Positions 59,135 to 64,000 of a stretch of 64,000 nt of DNA are shown piece by piece. The DNA lies in contig JAJYZB010000002.1 of the NCBI GenBank assembly GCA_021800275.1, positions 196,997 to 260,996 of the forward strand. The letters are read 5' to 3'. How positions within the stretch are numbered: the first letter of the stretch is position 1; each line of letters begins with the position of its first letter. This DNA is from a bacterium. Lineage in GTDB: Bacteria; Vulcanimicrobiota; JABDET01. The notes beneath the pieces are model-generated. The model ran no database searches. It was not told where the DNA came from and worked only from the letters and a program-made list of their open reading frames with translations. A program made the translations under genes and the position numbers.

Positions 59135-60127
59135 TCAAGGATGAAGTGCTGGACGTGGATGGGACAGCACAAAACCCGCAATCTCTTCAGCCTGTTCTGG
59201 GGTTAATGTTCCTCCATGGCCATAAGGCATATTCGCTTGAACAAAAGGAATTAATTTCTTGAGTTTATTAAATCCTGCCCCTGTGTTAAAGGATTGCTTA
59301 CCCCATAAAGGAGGAGCAAAAAGGTTTGCTTTTTGATCCATGCCTCCCTGCCCCTTCAGTCCATGACATTTGCTGCAGTTCACCACGAACAATTTTTCTC
59401 CAATTTTTAAACTCGGCTTAAATCTTTTTAAAGACAAAGCCCCTTTTAACAAAAGAGGTTTAAGTCCATAACCATATCCTATGGTTCCTGGCGGAGTATT
59501 TCGGGAAATATACGCAAAGTAAGCGAGCAGAGCCTTCATCGCTTTTCCTGTTTTAGAAATCTCTTTCCCATTTTCACTTCTTTCAAAACATTCCTCAATT
59601 CGCTGCTTTAATCCAATCACTCTTTTGTCCCGTGGGCTGTATCGAGGATAACGATTCACGACACCAACCAGAGAAGTTCCAAATGGAGCTCTTCCATCTT
59701 TCAGATGACAGCTGCCGCAGGAAAGCAGATCTCCAACGATCTTTCCTCCCATTTCTTTTGGCGTATTATTAAAAATTTTAAATCCATACTGAATAAGTGG
59801 GATTTTCTTTTCCTCCTGAGAGGTTTTCCCAGTAGGATGTTTAAAGGCAGAGAGTGCGCGAATGGAAATGCCTTGATAAGCTTTGTTTTCAGGAATTACT
59901 TTTAATCCATACATTTTTTCTGTTAATTGGGAGAGAAATTTAGGATGAGTCTTCTTTAAAGAAGCAGAAGAGGACTTTGAAATAGGCACTGATGCTGGAT
60001 GCTTTGCACAGGAAGACAAAACAAAAGAAAAAACGAGAAAAAGCGAAAGAACTCCTTTGGGAAAAACAACTTTTCCATGTCCTCTGTTCTGCTGTCGAAT
60101 CTTGATATTCAAAACCTGCCTCTTCAT
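59135..60127 (-). CDS. TsdA-like dihaem cytochrome c lipoprotein
   Basis: A lipobox (VLSSCA) anchors the 330-aa product outside the cytoplasm. Two haem motifs are present: CGSCH (in LLSCGSCHLKDGRAPFG) and CSKCH (in VVNCSKCHGLKGQGG). RIEECFERSENGK matches the TsdA segment whose cysteine is an unusual axial ligand of haem 1. PPLWGKQSFNTGAGF, NMPYGHGGTLTPEQA and the RP end also match. TsdA joins thiosulfate into tetrathionate or does the reverse. The next gene on the opposite strand encodes an exported binding protein, then a DsrE-like protein. Confidence 0.82.
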   Translation of the reverse strand: MKRQVLNIKIRQQNRGHGKVVFPKGVLSLFLVFSFVLSSCAKHPASVPISKSSSASLKKTHPKFLSQLTEKMYGLKVIPENKAYQGISIRALSAFKHPTGKTSQEEKKIPLIQYGFKIFNNTPKEMGGKIVGDLLSCGSCHLKDGRAPFGTSLVGVVNRYPRYSPRDKRVIGLKQRIEECFERSENGKEISKTGKAMKALLAYFAYISRNTPPGTIGYGYGLKPLLLKGALSLKRFKPSLKIGEKLFVVNCSKCHGLKGQGGMDQKANLFAPPLWGKQSFNTGAGFNKLKKLIPFVQANMPYGHGGTLTPEQAEEIAGFVLSHPRPALHP

Positions 60128-60291
60128 TTCTCCAAATCATAAACTTCAAGTCCCAAAATCTTATTCCTTGTCATGAACATCATGATTTTGCATTATGCTC
60201 AAGGAACTATTCCAAAAATTCAAGAAGTTTTGATGCACTGTGAAAAAAATAGCAAATCCATGCAAGATCAGACCCTGAGAAAGGAGAAATT

Positions 60292-61293
60292 GTGTTAAAA
60301 AAAATGAATTGGCGAATTTTTACTGCTTTTTTTCTTCTGACAGCCTTTACTCCACTGCTATCTTCTGCTTCAGGAATTAGAGGAACTTACCCGCCTTGGT
60401 GTCAGAACGGGGACCCTGCTGTCCATCAAGGATATCTCTTCAATGCCCAAACCGTGGACAACAATCCGGATTATCACGGGAATATTACCGCTGTTATTCT
60501 GCATCCAGAATCCAGTCTGGTCCTTTATATCGGAGGAAACATTTTTTTCGTGATGCCGCGTCTGATTAAAGCGTTTAGAAAAAAATATCCGGTGATAAAA
60601 CACGTTTTTTATATCACGATTCCACCTGGTATTTTGATCAGAATGTGGAAGCGCCACGATACTATTACTCTTGGAAATTTAACCCTTCAAGTTTCCCCTG
60701 ACGTGTTTATGGCAGGAGCGAAAAAACTGCGTTACACGAATCGAATCGGAATGACTGTTGGTCCTATTACTTCTTACGCCACTAATGATTTAGAAATCAT
60801 GACTTATAAAGGAGATCCCTACCATATCACAGGATTAAAGAGCTTTGAAAATCCGCGCCTCACCTTATCCATGCCTAATCCGGCATGGGAGGGGATTGCC
60901 AGGCAGATTAAAGCCTCTCTTGTAAAAGCTGGAGGAAAAAAATTAGAGGAGGCTGTTTATCGGGATGGAGTGAAAACAGGAAGAGTCTTCTTAACCCACA
61001 TTCATCACCGTCAAACTCCCATGAGAATCATAGGGAAAAAATCGGATGCAGGGGTTACCTGGTATTCCGAAGTTAAATTTCAAGAAATGATTGGAAACCC
61101 AATCACAGGGATTCAGATTCCGAATCATGAAAACACCAAAGCGCTCTATGGAGCTGCCCTGACTAAAGACGCTTTAAATCCGATGGCTGGCAGGGAATGG
61201 CTGCGCTTTTTAAAAACGAAAATCGCTCTCAAAATCTTCGAGCATTACGGATTTAAACCTCCCACTCACAGTAGAGAAGGACAAACAAAATGA
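60292..61293 (+). CDS. Exported ModA/AcfC-like substrate-binding protein
   Basis: GTG 60292 is used because AAGGAG is spaced correctly from it. After a signal peptide (about 1-28) the 333-aa product looks like a type 2 periplasmic binding protein of the ModA/AcfC kind (LVLYIGGNIFFVMPRLIKAF, LTLSMPNPAWEGIARQIKAS, FLTHIHHRQTPMRIIGKKSD, VTWYSEVKFQ). No ABC permease or ATPase gene is beside it. Ligand unknown; an oxyanion is typical of the family. It is divergent from the TsdA-like gene and upstream of the DsrE-like gene. Confidence 0.75.
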   Translation: MLKKMNWRIFTAFFLLTAFTPLLSSASGIRGTYPPWCQNGDPAVHQGYLFNAQTVDNNPDYHGNITAVILHPESSLVLYIGGNIFFVMPRLIKAFRKKYPVIKHVFYITIPPGILIRMWKRHDTITLGNLTLQVSPDVFMAGAKKLRYTNRIGMTVGPITSYATNDLEIMTYKGDPYHITGLKSFENPRLTLSMPNPAWEGIARQIKASLVKAGGKKLEEAVYRDGVKTGRVFLTHIHHRQTPMRIIGKKSDAGVTWYSEVKFQEMIGNPITGIQIPNHENTKALYGAALTKDALNPMAGREWLRFLKTKIALKIFEHYGFKPPTHSREGQTK

Positions 61294-61342
61294 GAACGTT
61301 AATTCCAACAATAAAAAATCAAACTAAATAAAGGAGAGAAAA

Positions 61343-61912
61343 ATGAATAAAATGAAATGGTTTTTCAGTTTTGCAGGAGTCCTCATTATTGCCGCAGCAT
61401 TAGGTTATGCTGCCCATGCTTATACGACGAACTGGAGAGGGAAAGCTCCTACTTCCCATCCAGACACATGGTATGGATGGCACACTGTCAAAGGAGCAAG
61501 AAAATACTTTCCCAATCTAGCCACGATACCCCCGTTTACAATGGGAGCTCCTCCAGTTCCAGGGAAAATTTATCATGCCCTTTTTATCATCAGCGCTAAT
61601 AATAAAATTAAAATGAATAAAATCATTGACAATATCCACAATGCTTTAAATGACCCCAGATTAAAAGGACATATAAAAATTGAGCTTCTGGCTTTCAGCG
61701 CAGGATCTCATCTTTATTTTAAAGGAAGTGGACGAGAAAAGGCTCTCCTGAAACTGAAAAAAATGGGGGTTGAGCTTGCCCAGTGCGCCAACAGTTTATA
61801 TGAACTCCATATCCCGATTTCAAAATTGTATCCCTTCATTAAAATTGTTCCTTCTGCTCAAGGAGAGATTATTTTGAGAGAATCTGAAGGGTATGCGTAT
61901 TTAAAACCGTAA
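61343..61912 (+). CDS. Exported DsrE-like protein
   Basis: A signal peptide or anchor (about 1-27) precedes a DsrE/DsrF-type domain (about 75-189): YHALFIISANNKIKMNKIID, KIELLAFSAGSHLYFK and the usual LLKLKKMGVELAQCANSLYE with one cysteine. IVPSAQGEIILRESEGYAYL follows. Cytoplasmic DsrE proteins carry sulfur on that cysteine; periplasmic versions are less known. It follows the binding-protein gene by 49 bases and ends at a terminator, so with the TsdA-like cytochrome it may serve inorganic sulfur chemistry (inference). Confidence 0.8.
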   Translation: MNKMKWFFSFAGVLIIAAALGYAAHAYTTNWRGKAPTSHPDTWYGWHTVKGARKYFPNLATIPPFTMGAPPVPGKIYHALFIISANNKIKMNKIIDNIHNALNDPRLKGHIKIELLAFSAGSHLYFKGSGREKALLKLKKMGVELAQCANSLYELHIPISKLYPFIKIVPSAQGEIILRESEGYAYLKP

Positions 61913-61937
61913 CTTTTTCTCAATCTACCGCCAAAGG

Positions 61938-61967
61938 AGAGCCTGATAAAGGCTCTTCTTTTTTTTT
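61938..61967 (+). terminator. Intrinsic terminator after DsrE-like gene
   Basis: AGAGCCT (61938-61944) pairs with AGGCTCT (61950-61956), five-base loop, followed by a run of T broken by one C. Confidence 0.88.
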
Positions 61968-62026
61968 AAATTCGATTAGAGAGCGGGGATAAGGCGGATG
62001 GGCAGTGAAAATAAAGGCAGATAAAT

Positions 62027-62701
62027 TTAAAGGCGAATAATCCCAGTCCGAATCGCAAATTTTGCAAGTTCAACGCAGTTTTTCAGTTTCAGTTTTTTCA
62101 TAATGCGGTAGCGGTGGGTCATCACCGTTTTCCACGAAATAAAAAGTGTTTTTGCAATCTCTTTCTGGGTAAACCCCTCTGCAATCAATTGAAAAATCTC
62201 CTTTTCTCTCTCGGTTAATTTCGACAGTTCTTCCAGAATAAAAGTTTCACTAGAAGGAGCATCACCAATCAATTTATTGACGACCACAGGAGAGGCATAG
62301 TTTTTCCCACCCAATACTTGAGCCGCTGCGTAAGAAATCTCAGCGCGATCGGCTCCAAGAATAATCAGTCCATTTGCTCCTGATTTATAAACTCTCAGCA
62401 GCAGATTCAGCTGCAAATTTTGTGCTAAAACTAAAATTTTAAGTTTTGGAGAGAGCTTTTTCATTTCCTGAATGCAGTTCACTGTAGATTCTACAACAGC
62501 ATCATAACCAACTACCACCATGTTAGCCTTTTTTAAAAGAGATTCAATCTCTGACAGCTTATTAGAGCTTGTCTCCTCTACGGCTAAAGAACCGATCCTG
62601 TATTCTGCAGCGGTTTCTGTCAATACTTTTTTAATCCCTTCTCGAATAAGAGGAATAGAATGACAGATGAGAATACGAAAATTACTTCGGTCTTTTTTCA
62701 T
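62027..62701 (-). CDS. LuxR/NarL-type regulator with degenerate receiver
   Basis: The C-terminal HTH (LTEREKEIFQLIAEGFTQKE, IAKTLFISWKTVMTHRYRIM) is standard. The N-terminal domain has the shape of a response-regulator receiver (RILICHSIPLIREGIKKVL, KILVLAQNLQ, YKSGANGLIIL). The acidic pair is replaced by CHS and the phospho-acceptor region MVVVGYDAVVEST lacks the usual Asp at its site. It is probably an atypical receiver not controlled by phosphorylation. No histidine kinase gene is near. Confidence 0.85.
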   Translation of the reverse strand: MKKDRSNFRILICHSIPLIREGIKKVLTETAAEYRIGSLAVEETSSNKLSEIESLLKKANMVVVGYDAVVESTVNCIQEMKKLSPKLKILVLAQNLQLNLLLRVYKSGANGLIILGADRAEISYAAAQVLGGKNYASPVVVNKLIGDAPSSETFILEELSKLTEREKEIFQLIAEGFTQKEIAKTLFISWKTVMTHRYRIMKKLKLKNCVELAKFAIRTGIIRL

Positions 62702-62754
62702 GGATTTGTCAAATTAAAATCATTGTTCAAAGAGCACATTTTTACTCCATTCAA

Positions 62755-63387
62755 CTAGATCTCTCTTGCGGGAACTCCTACCGCTGTTTTCCCAGACGGA
62801 ACATCTTGAAGAACAACAGCTCCTGCTCCAATAACCGTACGGGCACCAATGCGAACTCCTGGAACAATAACAGCTCCTGCTCCAATAAATACCTCTGACT
62901 CAATCACCACTCCTCCTGTCAAAATCGTTCCTGGAGCTAGATGAACATGATCTCCTATAACACAATCATGATCCACTGAAACCCCTGTGTTCAAAATCGC
63001 ATTCTCTCCAATTTGAGTGTCAGCGTTCACAATCACTCCAGGCATAACTACAATTCCTTTACCCATCCTCACAGAGGAGTGAATCAAGCTAGAAGGATGG
63101 ACAGCAGAAACGAATTCCAGATGGCGCGCATTTAATTTCTCAAAAACTCTCTTTCGATTTTGATTATCTCCAATCCCGACAATAAAATTCGTTACAGATA
63201 AATTTTTTTCAAAAAGAGATTGCGCCAAATAATCCCACCCTCCCAAAACTGGAAAACCTAAAATCTTTATCCCAATTTTCTGGGGATCATCATCTAAAAA
63301 TCCGACCATTGTCTCACCGGAATCCTGCAGGAGACTAGCGACAACTTTTCCGTGCCCGCTGGCTCCATAAATGTATATCTCACGCAT
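62755..63387 (-). CDS. NeuD/PglD-type sugar O- or N-acetyltransferase
   Basis: An N-terminal nucleotide-sugar-binding Rossmann-like part (IYIYGASGHGKVVASLLQDS, VGFLDDD) is followed by a left-handed beta-helix of hexapeptide repeats (GVIVNADTQIGENAILNTGV, HDCVIGDHVHLAPG). A His is present in the catalytic position (SVDHDCVI). Relatives acetylate sialic acid or UDP-sugars for surface glycans. It ends where the isomerase gene's stop lies on the same strand (1 base apart), so it is co-transcribed with it. Confidence 0.9.
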   Translation of the reverse strand: MREIYIYGASGHGKVVASLLQDSGETMVGFLDDDPQKIGIKILGFPVLGGWDYLAQSLFEKNLSVTNFIVGIGDNQNRKRVFEKLNARHLEFVSAVHPSSLIHSSVRMGKGIVVMPGVIVNADTQIGENAILNTGVSVDHDCVIGDHVHLAPGTILTGGVVIESEVFIGAGAVIVPGVRIGARTVIGAGAVVLQDVPSGKTAVGVPAREI

Positions 63388-64000
63388 CTATTGGCTTCTA
63401 CTCTGTCTTTTAACCGCTAGAGCTTCTTCTACTAAATTTAAGAACCGCTCCAGCCCTTTAGCAATATCTTTCCCCAGAGGAAAATGAAGAACTCTCCGTT
63501 TATGTTTCAATAAAGAATGGTAATCTCCAATAGCTTGAGCTTTTTTCAAAGTGGAAAACCCGTAAAAGGCTCCTGGAATTGGCAAATCTTTTTCATCCTC
63601 TGCTGTGAACTGAATAAAAACGCCATTATTAGCGCCTCCTTTGTGCAGCTGCCCTGTTGAATGCAAAAATCGAGGACCATACCCAAGAGTGGTCGCTGAC
63701 TTAAATCGGTTTCTAAAAAAGATCCTGATGGCTTCCAATTTTTCATCATGTCCTGGGGTTCTCTCAAAATAAGCCATAAAAGCGAGATAATCCCCTGATT
63801 TAATCTGATCGCAAAATTGTTTTATTTCTTTTTCTCCTGAGGATCCTTGATCTTCGCGCAGGTTTCCAGTTTTTTTAAACTGCTCTAATACTTCTTTTGT
63901 GTTGTCTTTTGATTCTTGCACATTGGGCTGATCAAAAGGATCGATTTCCATGACTGCTCCAGCAACCGCAGTGGCAAATTCCCATCGGAACACTTCTTCT
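63388..64000 (-). CDS. Glucose-6-phosphate isomerase, C-terminal part (transaldolase-fusion type), 5' end off window
   Basis: The visible 204 residues, EEVFRWEFATAVAGAVMEID to the end, contain NPFDQPNV-like DPFDQPNVQESK and GPRFLHSTGQLHKGGANNG. These are hallmarks of the isomerase part of bifunctional transaldolase/glucose-6-phosphate isomerase proteins. The reaction interconverts glucose- and fructose-6-phosphate. The frame runs off the right edge, so whether a transaldolase half is present cannot be seen. Confidence 0.88.
   Translation of the reverse strand, partial: EEVFRWEFATAVAGAVMEIDPFDQPNVQESKDNTKEVLEQFKKTGNLREDQGSSGEKEIKQFCDQIKSGDYLAFMAYFERTPGHDEKLEAIRIFFRNRFKSATTLGYGPRFLHSTGQLHKGGANNGVFIQFTAEDEKDLPIPGAFYGFSTLKKAQAIGDYHSLLKHKRRVLHFPLGKDIAKGLERFLNLVEEALAVKRQSRSQ

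Noticed and set aside
1-64000. CRISPR arrays, prophage, insertion sequences, rRNA genes
   Set aside because: I found no evenly spaced short repeats, transposase or phage structural motifs, or rRNA segments on either strand.

Overview
The window is an AT-leaning stretch of a bacterial chromosome, most likely from a motile, diderm (Gram-negative-type) organism. The signs are MinC-MinD-MinE division placement, several lipoproteins and exported c-type cytochromes, a NeuD/PglD-type acetyltransferase and a complete flagellar export apparatus. I cannot place it in a phylum. The mixture of copper-amine-oxidase-type stalk domains, Uma2 proteins, MinE and TPR/roadblock proteins suggests an environmental lineage away from the well-studied proteobacteria. 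No rRNA, prophage, insertion sequence or CRISPR array was seen.

Left part (1-25 kb). A long TPR protein (cut by the window edge) is followed by a large protein with two degenerate roadblock-like domains and a single-domain roadblock protein. Next come two copies of a cassette of exported proteins. Each has a LolA-like beta protein with an inserted Ig-like segment (family A), a carboxypeptidase-regulatory-like repeat protein (family B) and a stalk/NPCBM-like protein (family C). Copy 1 is A-B-C at 5.4-8.8 kb. Copy 2 is A-B-D-C-C at 12.8-18.2 kb, where D is a new protein made of two near-identical 95-residue units. Between the copies lie tRNA-Ala, an A-type Fe-S carrier, a site-2 protease and a prolyl oligopeptidase. 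Downstream are a TMEM43-like membrane protein, small envelope proteins, a TrkA-N potassium channel, an ICMT-like methyltransferase and tRNA genes, one abutting a gutted D-aminoacyl-tRNA deacylase gene.

Middle (25-45 kb). A PilB/GspE ATPase and a GAF/HD-GYP-like protein precede a flagellar operon driven by a good sigma-70-type promoter: fliG-fliH-fliI-fliJ-lytic transglycosylase-fliK-hook protein-fliM-fliN-fliO-fliP-fliQ-fliR-flhB-flhA. FliF, FlgD, flagellin and chemotaxis genes are absent here, and FliM lacks the usual N-terminal CheY-binding peptide. A GT5-type glycogen synthase, galT and a SPOR protein follow.

Right part (45-64 kb). This holds pcrA and rplU (without rpmA), then a scarred region with arsC, arsR, an acr3 fragment, an aldo/keto reductase fragment cut by a CopG-type antitoxin, and a Uma2 gene whose promoter and leader are duplicated 3,470 bp away. 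A four-gene putative nitrosative-stress operon (hemerythrin-DUF2249, NnrS, two small oxidase-like membrane proteins) sits behind a perfect TTGAT-N4-ATCAA box placed about -41.5 from a likely start site, next to a Crp/Fnr regulator gene. Then come minC-minD-minE, queG, a retropepsin-like protein, a TsdA-type dihaem cytochrome c beside an exported ModA/AcfC-like binding protein and an exported DsrE-like protein (a possible periplasmic sulfur module), a pseudo-receiver LuxR regulator, a NeuD-like acetyltransferase and the end of a transaldolase/glucose-6-phosphate isomerase-type gene. Family names come from motif recognition by eye; no search was run.
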